From NCBI RefSeq assembly GCF_963664555.1, contig NZ_OY761461.1:4133769-4197768 (forward strand): a stretch of 64,000 nucleotides of DNA. The letters run 5' to 3'. The stretch comes from Labilibaculum sp. GTDB taxonomy: Bacteria > Bacteroidota > Bacteroidia > Bacteroidales > Marinifilaceae. Under the pieces are notes generated by a model. The model was not told the origin of the DNA. It saw nothing but the letters and a program-made list of their open reading frames with translations, and made no database searches. Positions 46,872 to 56,269 of the stretch are shown one piece after another (position 1 is the first letter of the stretch; the number at the start of each line of letters is the position of its first letter). Position numbers and translations under genes: made by a program.

Positions 46872-46933
46872 CATTACTTTATAAATTGATGTTAAAATAA
46901 GAAACATTCGCATTACTTTAGTAACCATTCGCA
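46872..46933 (+). repeat. Direct repeats upstream of the hybrid kinase gene
   Basis: CATTACTTTA occurs at 46872-46881 and 46911-46920; CATTCGCA occurs at 46905-46912 and 46926-46933. The second pair is spaced 21 bp start to start, two helical turns, which suggests a dimeric regulator site. No regulator is identified. Confidence 0.45.
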
Positions 46934-47012
46934 CGCAATACCGTACCATTACTGAATTAATAAAACACACAAACAAAATTGTTCATAAAGTATTTAACAC
47001 TGCCCAAACAAC

Positions 47013-50000
47013 ATGCTTACACGATTTAAAGACTGGAAGATTAAAAGTAAACTTTTCTTACTAACATTTCTTACTCTAACAAGTATCCTTTTCTTAAGTT
47101 TGACATCAAACTATTTTTTCAACACAAACAAAACTCTTAGCATAATAATTAATGGCGTACGTGTTCATCAAACTCTACTCCAAAATGCCACTGAGGAACT
47201 TTATAACTTCAAAATTTCGAAAGAAGTTGAACATCTTGAAAAATCTGCCGAATATTTAACGCGGGCAAACCATTTAGCTGAAGACTTTATACAAGTTAAC
47301 AATGACTTCACATTCAAAAGCAATGATGAAATAGCAAATTGTCTTTTCAAGGATTTTCCTGAAATCTATAATAATGAGATCAATAATGCAAAACTATTGG
47401 TTGACCGGCTGAAGACTCTTAAAACTCTTAACAACAGCAACATTAAGGACACAAGAAGTCTTGCAGGAAAAACCTGCGGTCTTGTTGAAAAAATAAAAAA
47501 TGAATTACTTACAAAAAGAGAAAATATAAACCTTGACACAACAAAAATACAACTAACCGAAATCAAACAACATTATTCAGAAATTAGTTCTACCCTCAGT
47601 AATTTAGCGGAAAAAACCAATTCTGCTTTAATTTGGGTAATGCTCGGAATTACTTTACTACTGGCAATTGCAATTCTGCTATTGTCAAGATATATTTCCA
47701 GATCAATTTCTGTTCCTGTTCAACAAATGGTGAACAATTTTAAACTTATTGCCAAAGGTAACTTCCGCACTCCTTTAAGTATTAATTCAAAAGATGAAAT
47801 TGGTGCTTTAGCTAATTCTTTCGACATTATTCAACAAGATTTCCAGAATGTAGTAACTCAAACACAAAAGGTTGCCCTTGGTGACTTAAGCATAAACCTT
47901 ACCCCAAAATCGAAAGAGGATGAATTATCAACCTCTTTGAATCAAATGGTGAAAACTCTTAAAGATGCCAAAGCCATTAATGATGAAACCACATGGTTTA
48001 GATCTGGTGTTAATCAATTGAATGAGACTCTTCAAGGAGATCAAAATTTAAATGAAGTTTCGGAACATTCTCTGATTTTCATGACTGAATTTTTAAGAGC
48101 TGAACTTGGTGCAATTTACGTTTATCAAGAAGAAAATGATAATTTATTACTTACTGCCTCCATTGGCATTCCAAATAAAAACCAATACCAAAATATTCGG
48201 ATAGGACATGGCTTAATTGGTCAGGTGGCTCAAACAAAAAAACTAAAACACATTAAAGATGTTCCTGAAGATTACTTTACAATTTTCTCTGGAACAGGAG
48301 AAATAAAACCTGGCAATATTGTCATTGTTCCATTAATTTTTAACGACACTCTGTGGGGTGTAATGGAATTAGCATCGATTAAAAAGATCAGCGAAACGGA
48401 AATTGAATTCATTAAAGCTGTTCGTGAAAGTATCACAGTGAAAATTGCCTCAACATTAGCGCGCGTTCGACTGGAGAATTTATTAGATACCACTCAGAAA
48501 CAAGCTGGCGAATTACAGGTTCAACAAGAAGAACTTCGGGTGGCAAACGAAGAATTGGCTGAACAAACTAAAATACTAATTGATAATGAGAAAAAGCTTC
48601 AAGTTCAGCAGGAAGAGTTGAGGGTTGCCAACGAGGAACTGGAAGAACGAACCAATCAATTGGAAATTCAAAAAGACGAAATTCAAAGCAAGAACATCAG
48701 TTTATCCCAAACTCATGAAAAATTAGAAACAAAAGCACGTGAATTGGAACAGACAAGTCAATACAAGACTGATTTTCTTGCAAATATGTCACACGAATTA
48801 CGAACACCATTAAATAGTTTACTTATTTTATCAAATCTTCTCGCGAAAAACAAAAAGGGTAATTTAGATGACGAAGATATTGAATCAATCGAAATTATTA
48901 ACAAAAGCGGCAAGGATCTGCTTCAGCTTATTAATGAAACCCTGGATCTTTCGAAAATTGAAGCTGGAAAAATGACTGTTCATTTCGAAAACTTAGGTTC
49001 CGACAGTATCGCTCAGGAAATAGTAATGAATTTTAAACATCAGGCTGAAAAGAAAAAAATAAAATTCTCTGTCGATATTGAAGAAAACTTCCCAAAAACA
49101 ATAGAAACAGACCAATTGCGTTTGGCCCAAATCTTAAAAAATCTTCTGTCAAATGCATTCAAGTTTACTTCGAAAGGTGCTATTTCAGTTTCTTTGAGAA
49201 AGCTTGCTGATCAAGAAATCGTGCGCCGTGATGATTTAAAAGAAATTGAAACATGTGCATTTGTAGTTAGTGATACCGGAGTAGGAATACCGGACGAAAA
49301 GAAAGAAGCAATTTTTGAAGCATTCCAACAAGCCGACGGGAGTACTTCAAGAAGATACGGTGGTACGGGATTAGGATTATCTATTTCAAAAGAATTGGCT
49401 AGAATGCTGGGTGGCGAAATTCATCTGGAAAGTGAATCGGGAAAAGGATCGTCATTCACTTTACTATTGCCGGTAAAACAACCTATCAATACCATTCAAA
49501 ACTCTGATTCGGTGTTACAGAAGACAAATTTAGAGCCGGAAACAGAAAAACATATTGTTCTTCCTTTCTTCATTGATGATGATCGAGAGATTCCTCATAC
49601 AGGCTCTACTGTGATAATTATTCATCCCGACAAAAAAGAAGCAAGCTTATTATACTACCAGATTCATGAAAACAGGTTTCACGCTTTGGCAGCCTCAAAT
49701 ATTGAAGACGCAATTGTACTTATCGAAGCTCATCAACCTTCGGCGATAATAATCGGCGTCGAATTACTGATGAAGAATGGCGAAACAGAATTGGATCGCT
49801 TAAGATCTCACCCATTCGCATCTAATTTGCCAATTCATATCGTAAATCCTGTCGAGGGAATCAGAGAAAGGGACAAAAAAGCACTGCCAACAGTTAAGGC
49901 TACAGATTTCTCCAGTGCCATTAAAAAAATTCAAAAAGAACTGTTTTCAGAATCTAAAAAGATATTAATAGTTGAAGATGACGCAATTACACGAAAAATC

Positions 50001-50750
50001 ATAAAAACTCTTTTAAAATCAACAAATGCTGAAATAGAAGAAGTTTCCACAGGTATTGAAGCCTATAAACTGATTAGAGACAATAGTTACGATTGTGTAA
50101 TATTAGACTTAGGCCTGCCCGATTTTACAGGAAATGAACTACTGACAAAGCTAACCGAAGCGAATATAACGATACCAAATACAATCATTTATACAGGCAA
50201 AGAATTATCCCGCGAAGAACACCGACAACTGAGCAAATACACCAATTCGATTATTTTAAAAGGATTAAAATCTGATGAGAGATTAATGGATGAGGTCACG
50301 CTCTTTCTGCATCATGTCGCAACAACAATTCCCGAGAATCCTAAAATTAAGATTACAGAAATAGATGATTCTATTTTTAAAGGAAAAAAAGTACTGGTTG
50401 TTGATGATGAAATCAGAAATATTTTTGCGCTGGGTAAAATACTTGAAGACAAAGAAATAGAGGTTATTGAAGCTGAGAATGGCAAAATTGCGGTTGATGT
50501 TTTAAAAGAGCACAAAAACATAGATTTAGTACTTATGGACATTATGATGCCCGAAATGGATGGTTATGAAGCCATGACTATTATTCGGAAAACTCCCGAA
50601 ATTAAAAATATCCCAATTATTTGCCTAACTGCAAAGGCAATGAAAGAAGATTATGAAAAAGCAATTTCATCAGGAGCAAATGATTATTTATCAAAACCAA
50701 TTGATGAAAATAAATTGTTTTCAATGTTAAAAATATGGCTTTACAACTAA
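47013..50750 (+). CDS. Large hybrid histidine kinase: HAMP, GAF, HisKA, ATPase, three receiver-like domains
   Basis: This 1245-residue protein has two membrane helices (about 14-34 and 208-230) around a helical sensor, HAMP (SRSISVPVQQMVNNF) and a second HAMP-like segment, a GAF domain (about 340-490), and a long coiled coil in which a block starting LQVQQEELRVANEEL occurs twice. HisKA has H594 (FLANMSHELRTPLNS), then the ATP-binding domain (DTGVGIPDEKKE, YGGTGLGLSISKE). Of three receiver-like domains the first lacks the acceptor Asp (SAIIIGVELL), the second has D1032 and the third D1176. The next gene, 83 bp on, is another hybrid kinase. Confidence 0.93.
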   Translation: MLTRFKDWKIKSKLFLLTFLTLTSILFLSLTSNYFFNTNKTLSIIINGVRVHQTLLQNATEELYNFKISKEVEHLEKSAEYLTRANHLAEDFIQVNNDFTFKSNDEIANCLFKDFPEIYNNEINNAKLLVDRLKTLKTLNNSNIKDTRSLAGKTCGLVEKIKNELLTKRENINLDTTKIQLTEIKQHYSEISSTLSNLAEKTNSALIWVMLGITLLLAIAILLLSRYISRSISVPVQQMVNNFKLIAKGNFRTPLSINSKDEIGALANSFDIIQQDFQNVVTQTQKVALGDLSINLTPKSKEDELSTSLNQMVKTLKDAKAINDETTWFRSGVNQLNETLQGDQNLNEVSEHSLIFMTEFLRAELGAIYVYQEENDNLLLTASIGIPNKNQYQNIRIGHGLIGQVAQTKKLKHIKDVPEDYFTIFSGTGEIKPGNIVIVPLIFNDTLWGVMELASIKKISETEIEFIKAVRESITVKIASTLARVRLENLLDTTQKQAGELQVQQEELRVANEELAEQTKILIDNEKKLQVQQEELRVANEELEERTNQLEIQKDEIQSKNISLSQTHEKLETKARELEQTSQYKTDFLANMSHELRTPLNSLLILSNLLAKNKKGNLDDEDIESIEIINKSGKDLLQLINETLDLSKIEAGKMTVHFENLGSDSIAQEIVMNFKHQAEKKKIKFSVDIEENFPKTIETDQLRLAQILKNLLSNAFKFTSKGAISVSLRKLADQEIVRRDDLKEIETCAFVVSDTGVGIPDEKKEAIFEAFQQADGSTSRRYGGTGLGLSISKELARMLGGEIHLESESGKGSSFTLLLPVKQPINTIQNSDSVLQKTNLEPETEKHIVLPFFIDDDREIPHTGSTVIIIHPDKKEASLLYYQIHENRFHALAASNIEDAIVLIEAHQPSAIIIGVELLMKNGETELDRLRSHPFASNLPIHIVNPVEGIRERDKKALPTVKATDFSSAIKKIQKELFSESKKILIVEDDAITRKIIKTLLKSTNAEIEEVSTGIEAYKLIRDNSYDCVILDLGLPDFTGNELLTKLTEANITIPNTIIYTGKELSREEHRQLSKYTNSIILKGLKSDERLMDEVTLFLHHVATTIPENPKIKITEIDDSIFKGKKVLVVDDEIRNIFALGKILEDKEIEVIEAENGKIAVDVLKEHKNIDLVLMDIMMPEMDGYEAMTIIRKTPEIKNIPIICLTAKAMKEDYEKAISSGANDYLSKPIDENKLFSMLKIWLYN

Positions 50751-50833
50751 TTCTTCTTTTTTTAATACATTTAAGTAAAGTAGAAAATTAGGGTCTGACA
50801 AAATACTATTGGACTACAAACAATAACAGAAAA

Positions 50834-52429
50834 ATGAAAAAAGACAAAATATTAATCGTTGATGACAAGGAAGAAAATTTAATAAGCCTTGAAAGAATAC
50901 TTAGCGATTTTGACGTCGAATTTGTTCGTGCATCATCTGGGGAAGAAGCTCTAAAATATACTCTGAAAGACGAATTTGCAATGTCTATTCTTGATGTGCA
51001 AATGCCTGGAATGGATGGTTATGAAACCCTTGAATTAATGAGGCAGCGAAAGAAAACTAAATATTTACCGGTGATTTTTGTTTCTGCAATTCATCAAAGC
51101 GATTTACACATCATAAAAGGAATAGAAACCGGAGCTGTCGATTTTATTCCGAAACCTATTATTCCTGAAGTTTTGAAAGGGAAAGTAAGTGTATTTCTAG
51201 ATTTATTTCGCCAACGTAAAGAATTGGATTTGCTGCTGACGTATTTAGAAAAAAAGAACGAAGAACTTATTATTGAAAAGAACAAAGCGGAGGAAGCAAC
51301 CCGATCAAAATCATTATTTTTGGCCAACATGTCGCATGAAATTCGCTCTCCGATGAATGGCATCCTGGGTCTTTCAAAACTTTTGCAACAATCCGAACTC
51401 AATTCTGAGCAAAAAGACATGCTTGACGTAATGGCAAGATCAGGTGAAAATTTAATTCAAATTATTAATGATATTTTGGATTACTCGAAAATTGAAGCAG
51501 GACAAATTGAAATTGAAGAAATTCATTTTGATATTCGAAAAGTAACCGATACAATTTTTCATCTTTTAAATTATAAAGCCATTGAAAGAGAAATTGATTT
51601 TAAAATTGAAGTAGATGAGATCATTCCCCAAAATATAATTGGAGACTCATTTCGTTTAAATCAAGTACTCATGAATTTGACTAATAATGCAATCAAATTC
51701 ACTCAAAACGGTTCTGTTACCCTATCCATAAAGTGCATTGAAAAAACGAAAGAGCATGTATCTTTATTCTTCACAATTAAAGATACTGGTATTGGAATAT
51801 CAAAAGATGCGCAAAAAAAACTATTTAGAGAATTTACACAATCTGATAGTTCAATCACCAGAGAATATGGAGGTACAGGTCTGGGCCTAGCCATTTCAAA
51901 AAATCTCACTCAATTAATGGGCGGAAAAATTATTGTAGAAAGCGAACTGGGAATTGGTTCAGAATTCATGTTCGAATTAAAATTTGGATGCAAAGAAAAA
52001 AAAGAAAACACACCCATGAATCAAAATATTACGCTCCCTTCCAACTTATCGATACTGGTAGCTGAGGACAATCCAATAAATCAAAAAGTGGTTACTCTCA
52101 CCCTTCGAATGATGGGATTGACTTGTGACATTGCAAAAAATGGCGTTGAAGCTCTTGAAATGTATAAAACAAATCGTCATCAAATTATTCTTATGGACAT
52201 GCAAATGCCGGTTCTTGATGGAATTAGTGCCACCGAAAAAATTAGAAACTTCGAAATTTCCGAGTCTGTAGATGAACCAACATATATTATTGCTCTAACA
52301 GCCAACAGTTTTATCGAAGACAAACAAAAATGTATTGAAGCTGGCATGAACGATTTCCTTAGTAAACCATTTAAAGAAGATGATCTTAGAAAAGTTTTGA
52401 GTCTGGCTTCAAAAAGCATCGCCCTATAA
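50834..52429 (+). CDS. Receiver-kinase-receiver protein (soluble hybrid histidine kinase)
   Basis: This 531-residue cytoplasmic protein has a receiver at the N-terminus with D54 (SILDVQMPGMDG), a coiled linker, HisKA with H168 (FLANMSHEIRSPMNG), an ATP-binding domain (DTGIGISKDAQKK, YGGTGLGLAISKN), and a second receiver at the C-terminus with D455 (ILMDMQMPVLDG). With a receiver at each end it can accept phosphate from an upstream kinase and pass it on. The context makes the preceding 1245-residue kinase its likely donor. It ends 2 bp before cheR. Confidence 0.93.
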   Translation: MKKDKILIVDDKEENLISLERILSDFDVEFVRASSGEEALKYTLKDEFAMSILDVQMPGMDGYETLELMRQRKKTKYLPVIFVSAIHQSDLHIIKGIETGAVDFIPKPIIPEVLKGKVSVFLDLFRQRKELDLLLTYLEKKNEELIIEKNKAEEATRSKSLFLANMSHEIRSPMNGILGLSKLLQQSELNSEQKDMLDVMARSGENLIQIINDILDYSKIEAGQIEIEEIHFDIRKVTDTIFHLLNYKAIEREIDFKIEVDEIIPQNIIGDSFRLNQVLMNLTNNAIKFTQNGSVTLSIKCIEKTKEHVSLFFTIKDTGIGISKDAQKKLFREFTQSDSSITREYGGTGLGLAISKNLTQLMGGKIIVESELGIGSEFMFELKFGCKEKKENTPMNQNITLPSNLSILVAEDNPINQKVVTLTLRMMGLTCDIAKNGVEALEMYKTNRHQIILMDMQMPVLDGISATEKIRNFEISESVDEPTYIIALTANSFIEDKQKCIEAGMNDFLSKPFKEDDLRKVLSLASKSIAL

Positions 52430-52431
52430 AT

Positions 52432-53274
52432 ATGGATCCAAACAAACTTGAATATCTCGAAAATATCGACATAGAAATTCCTTTGTTTCTTGAGGCAATA
52501 TTTCAGAAATACGGTTACGATTTTAGAGATTATTCAACCGCACATATCAAAAGACGTTTAATGCATCGTATGGCAATTGGAAGATTTGAAACAGTTTCCC
52601 AGATGCAGGACAAAGTTCTTCGGAATAAAAGCTTTTTTATCAGCTTACTGGAAGATCTTTCCATTAACGTTACCGAAATGTTTCGTGATCCTGAATTCTA
52701 TTCCTCTTTTCGTGAATATGTTGTGCCAAATTTAAGAACCTACCCGTTTATTAAAATCTGGCATGCCGGATGTGCAACCGGTGAAGAGGTTTACTCACTT
52801 GCAATTCTTTTAAAAGAAGAAAATCTGCTTGACAGATGTCAGATTTATGCTACAGATTTTAATCGCAGAGTTTTGGATATTGCTAAATTAGGGATATACC
52901 CAACTCAGGATCTTGAAAAATTTAGTCGAAATTACCTCGAATCTGGCGGAAAAGGAAAACTTTCTGACTATTATACTCTTAAATACGGCTCTCTTAAATT
53001 GGATCAATCTCTTTCAAAAAAAGTAGTTTTTGCCGATCACAATTTAGTAACCGACAATGTATTTGCTGAGGTGAATTTAATCCTATGCAGAAATGTCTTA
53101 ATCTACTTTAATAAAGATTTGCAAAATAAAGTGATCGACTTATTTTACAAGAGCTTATCATCGAGTGGATTTTTGTGTCTTGGAACAAAGGAGAGTCTTC
53201 GTTTCACACAATTAGAAAACAATTTCGCCAACATCGATTCTACTCTGAAAATATATAAAAAGAAAATCAACTAA
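52432..53274 (+). CDS. cheR: CheR-family glutamate methyltransferase
   Basis: This 280-residue protein has the CheR N-terminal helical domain (YSTAHIKRRLMHRMA) and a SAM-binding Rossmann domain with HAGCATGEEVYSLAIL from residue 111, then VNLILCRNVLIYFNK. The family transfers methyl groups from SAM to glutamates of chemoreceptors. No chemoreceptor or CheA/CheW gene is present in this window, so the substrate may be a kinase with chemoreceptor-like helices. It overlaps cheB by one base (TAATG). Confidence 0.93.
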   Translation: MDPNKLEYLENIDIEIPLFLEAIFQKYGYDFRDYSTAHIKRRLMHRMAIGRFETVSQMQDKVLRNKSFFISLLEDLSINVTEMFRDPEFYSSFREYVVPNLRTYPFIKIWHAGCATGEEVYSLAILLKEENLLDRCQIYATDFNRRVLDIAKLGIYPTQDLEKFSRNYLESGGKGKLSDYYTLKYGSLKLDQSLSKKVVFADHNLVTDNVFAEVNLILCRNVLIYFNKDLQNKVIDLFYKSLSSSGFLCLGTKESLRFTQLENNFANIDSTLKIYKKKIN

Positions 53275-53840
53275 TGTTTAGAGCTGTTGTTATAGGTACA
53301 TCCTATGGAGGTTTAGAGGCTTTGAAAGCCATTATCCCCCATCTACCAAAAGATTTATCTTTGGCAGTTATTGTTGTGCTTCATATTGGCGATAATAAAA
53401 ACGACTCTTTCATCCAATACCTAAATAAACAGAGTAAAGTAAAAATAAAAGAGGCAGAAGAAAAGGAAGAAATAAAAGTCGGAACGGTTTATTTTGCACC
53501 GCCAAACTATCATATTCTAATAGAAAACGATTCTACCATTGCTTTATCTGCAGATCCTAAAATCAATCATTCGAGACCATCCATTGATGTTTTGTTTGAA
53601 TCGGCAGCATGGCACTTTAAAAATCAATTGATTGGTATTCTCTTAACCGGATTAAATCAGGATGGTGCTCTTGGAATAAAAGAAATCAAAAAATATGGTG
53701 GAATCACTATCGTTGAAAATCCAAAAACAGCTATTGCTGCAATAATGCCTGCTTCGGCCATTAAAATAATGAAACCGAACTATATCCTGAATTTAGACCA
53801 GATTTCAAAAAAAATAATCGAATTAAGTAAGTTCGATTAA
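53274..53840 (+). CDS. cheB: Stand-alone CheB-type methylesterase (no receiver domain)
   Basis: This 188-residue protein is only the catalytic domain of CheB. The triad is visible: S10 in GTSYGGLEAL, H37 in VVLHIGDNKND and D130 in LLTGLNQDGALG. It should remove methyl groups, or deamidate, at the sites used by CheR. The usual N-terminal receiver is absent, so phospho-control would have to come from elsewhere. It ends the four-gene signalling run 47013-53840. Confidence 0.93.
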   Translation: MFRAVVIGTSYGGLEALKAIIPHLPKDLSLAVIVVLHIGDNKNDSFIQYLNKQSKVKIKEAEEKEEIKVGTVYFAPPNYHILIENDSTIALSADPKINHSRPSIDVLFESAAWHFKNQLIGILLTGLNQDGALGIKEIKKYGGITIVENPKTAIAAIMPASAIKIMKPNYILNLDQISKKIIELSKFD

Positions 53841-53964
53841 GCGGTTAAACAAATCTATCGCCGGATTCATTCAGAAATAAGCTCCAAAACATTTCGGATT
53901 TTATTAAAGCAGCTTATAAACCAATATTTTTCCCGAACTTTCCGCACTAACTAATTCAAAAAAA

Positions 53965-54507
53965 ATGCCAACCAATATAGAGCTTAAAGCATTCTGTAAA
54001 AACAAAGAGAAAATTAGAGAAATACTCTTATCAATTGGTGCCTCGTACAAAGGCACTGATCAGCAAAAAGACACTTACTTCCATTCCAAATCAGGCATTC
54101 TAAAACTTAAAGAAGGATCTATTGAAAATAAATTAATTCATTATGTCAGGGAAGATAAAAAAGGCTCTAATGAAAGTCAGGTTTACTTATATCCAACAAC
54201 CCCAGATTCCAACTTAAAAAAAATTCTTGAAAAGACTGTAGGAACAAGATCCATAGTTGAGAAAAAAAGAGAAATTTACGTTATAGATAATGTGACATTC
54301 CATATCGACACAGTTAAAGGATTAAATGATTTTGTTGAAATTATAGCCAAAGATAATGAGGGCAGTATATCAATTGAAAAATTGAAGGAACAATGCAACA
54401 AATACATTAAAATATTGGAAATCAACGCAAAAGATTTAAACTTAGGATCATACTCCGATCTGTTACAACAGAATAATCTTTTTAGTCAGATTTTAGTTGA
54501 TGAATAA
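53965..54507 (+). CDS. CYTH-domain protein, class IV adenylate cyclase-like
   Basis: This 180-residue cytoplasmic protein has the CYTH fold: MPTNIELKAFCK at the start (the usual ExExK motif appears as NIELK), GILKLKEGSI, YVREDKKG and the later strand TFHIDTVKGLNDFVEI. The closing LGSYSDLLQQ is typical of the CyaB branch that makes cAMP. Thiamine-triphosphatase or related activity cannot be excluded. It lies 125 bp after cheB, with its own upstream gap. With the class III cyclase it makes two unrelated cyclase types in one window. Confidence 0.83.
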   Translation: MPTNIELKAFCKNKEKIREILLSIGASYKGTDQQKDTYFHSKSGILKLKEGSIENKLIHYVREDKKGSNESQVYLYPTTPDSNLKKILEKTVGTRSIVEKKREIYVIDNVTFHIDTVKGLNDFVEIIAKDNEGSISIEKLKEQCNKYIKILEINAKDLNLGSYSDLLQQNNLFSQILVDE

Positions 54508-54592
54508 TATTTCTGTCGAATCAGTTGTATTTTTTTACTTATATCATCGAACAATTTAGTAACTTTAAAACAGAATCTAAAGCTACGTATTG

Positions 54593-55030
54593 ATGCTCCA
54601 ATTTGAATTTGATATACGAGACCATAAAATTAACAATAACGAATCGAGAGGAATACAACTTGCCCTGGGCATTTCTTTTTTAATTTGTACTGCCTTATTT
54701 TTTGTGTTTATCAACTATCTAGATTTCTTTCCTTTTAGCGAATATCTTGTACTTGTTTTGGTAATTGCATCGCTTTATTTTATTGGTTTACTTTTAGGTT
54801 GTAAATTTCTTTACCCAAAAGAATATTTAACCATCAACGCCAGAAAATTAACTTATAAAACAGGATGGAGAAATAAAGAGCTGAAAATTTACTTAAAGGA
54901 TATTAAAGATTTTACCATTACAGATCACAAGCTAATAATTGTACTGAAAAGCAAAGAGAAAGTACCAATTAATCTCTGCTATTTTAGTGATAATGCAATA
55001 ACGGTACTAAAAAACTATTTGAATGTATAA
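54593..55030 (+). CDS. Small membrane protein with a PH-like C-terminal part, function unknown
   Basis: This 145-residue protein begins LQFEFDIRDHKINNNES, has two membrane helices (about 23-45 and 51-71), and a beta-rich C-terminal segment (LTINARKLTYKTG to FTITDHKLIIVLKSK) like bacterial PH-type domains. The ATG at 54593 is chosen; an in-frame TTG lies just before it at 54590. I do not recognise a specific family. It is followed by a shared terminator with the tsaD gene. Confidence 0.7.
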   Translation: MLQFEFDIRDHKINNNESRGIQLALGISFLICTALFFVFINYLDFFPFSEYLVLVLVIASLYFIGLLLGCKFLYPKEYLTINARKLTYKTGWRNKELKIYLKDIKDFTITDHKLIIVLKSKEKVPINLCYFSDNAITVLKNYLNV

Positions 55031-55060
55031 AAAACGGAAGACTTTATTTTCTTCCGTTTT
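55031..55060. terminator. Bidirectional terminator between the small membrane protein gene and tsaD
   Basis: AAAACGGAAG (55031-55040) and CTTCCGTTTT (55051-55060) form a 10-bp stem with a 10-base loop and A/T ends on both sides. It begins directly after one stop codon and lies 7 bp from the other. Confidence 0.88.
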
Positions 55061-55067
55061 CTATTTG

Positions 55068-56090
55068 TTATTTAATGGTCATTCTGGCAAAAGGAGCTGT
55101 ATCCTGCTCTACAAATTCCTTTTTAAGAAATTTAAAATAACCGGTAATTGCAATCATCGCGGCGTTATCAAGAGAATAACCTAGCTGAGGAATAAAAACT
55201 TTCCACTTGAATTTTACGGCTGCCTCTGTCAACGCTTTTTGCAATCCGGAATTGGCTGAAACACCACCGGCAATAGCCACTTGCTTAATCCCAGTTTCTT
55301 TTGCCGCTTTTTTAACTTTGTTCATTAAAACATCAACAATTGTGTATTGCAGCGACGCACACAAATCATTCATATTTTCCGCTATAAAATTTGGATTCTC
55401 CTTTATCCGATCGCGAACGAAGTACAAAAATGACGTTTTAAGCCCACTGAAACTATAGTTTAATCCTTGAATTTTTGGTCGGCTAAATTCATAAGCAAGA
55501 GGATTGCCTAATTTTGCATTACGATCAATAATCGGACCTCCCGGATAAGGCAATCCCATCACCTTAGCACATTTATCAAACGCCTCTCCTGCTGCATCGT
55601 CAATGGTCTCCCCAATTACTTCCATCTCTAAATGATCTTTAACCACAATAATCTGAGAATTACCGCCGGATACAAGCAAAGCCAAAAAGGGAAAATCAGG
55701 ATGCTCGTATTTGTTCTTTAAATCATCAATAAAATGCGCAAGAATATGTGCCTGCAGATGATTCACCTCGATTAAAGGAATATTTTTAGACAAAGCAAAA
55801 CCTTTGGCAAAGGAAGTTCCAACCATTAATGACCCCAATAAACCCGGTCCTCTGGTAAAAGCAACTGCATCAATCTCATCGGCAGTAACTCCTGCTTTTT
55901 GCATGGCTTGATGAACCACCGGAATTATGTTCTGTTGATGAGCTCTCGAAGCTAACTCTGGAACAACTCCTCCATAATCCATATGTACATCCTGGTTGGC
56001 TGTGATATTCGAATAAATTACTCCATCCCTTAATATTGAAGCAGAAGTATCATCACAAGACGACTCAATTCCTAATATAGTTGTACTCAT
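55068..56090 (-). CDS. tsaD: tRNA N6-threonylcarbamoyltransferase TsaD
   Basis: This 340-residue enzyme adds the threonylcarbamoyl group to A37 of ANN-decoding tRNAs. The ASKHA-type ATP-binding start is TTILGIESSCDDTSASIL, the metal-binding histidines are H111 and H115 (VNHLQAHILAHF), and LLVSGGNSQI and GGPIIDRNAKLG are family segments. The length is normal and all motifs are intact. It is divergent from the TamB-like gene, an arrangement I recall as common in Bacteroidota. Confidence 0.97.
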   Translation of the reverse strand: MSTTILGIESSCDDTSASILRDGVIYSNITANQDVHMDYGGVVPELASRAHQQNIIPVVHQAMQKAGVTADEIDAVAFTRGPGLLGSLMVGTSFAKGFALSKNIPLIEVNHLQAHILAHFIDDLKNKYEHPDFPFLALLVSGGNSQIIVVKDHLEMEVIGETIDDAAGEAFDKCAKVMGLPYPGGPIIDRNAKLGNPLAYEFSRPKIQGLNYSFSGLKTSFLYFVRDRIKENPNFIAENMNDLCASLQYTIVDVLMNKVKKAAKETGIKQVAIAGGVSANSGLQKALTEAAVKFKWKVFIPQLGYSLDNAAMIAITGYFKFLKKEFVEQDTAPFARMTIK

Positions 56091-56201
56091 TAAATTTTAT
56101 TTAAATCAGAATAAAAATGGCTTTACACACTTAAAAGGTTAAAAAAATCAAAAAACTCCGCAAACACTATATTAAGGTGTAAAAATCTTCTTCTTTTTAG
56201 C

Positions 56202-56209
56202 TAATTTTG
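56202..56209 (+). promoter_or_regulatory. Possible -7 box of the TamB-like gene
   Basis: TAATTTTG matches TAnnTTTG exactly. A start about 7 bases downstream would place the transcript 5' end near 56216. No clear TTG is at the -33 position. Confidence 0.4.
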
Positions 56210-56269
56210 TGCATCTCATAAAAAAGCAAAATTATCAAAAAATTTCTCAAAATATCAATTTGGACACTT

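Larger units (their letters stand above)
46701..47012. other. 312-bp divergent intergenic region before the large hybrid kinase
   Basis: It holds a possible minus-strand promoter near 46744 and, closer to the kinase gene, two pairs of direct repeats at 46872-46933. No gene or RNA was recognised. Confidence 0.5.

Noticed and set aside
53875..53920. ATAAGCT/AGCTTAT inverted repeat after cheB as a terminator
   Set aside because: The loop is 27 bases and there is no T-run after the second arm.
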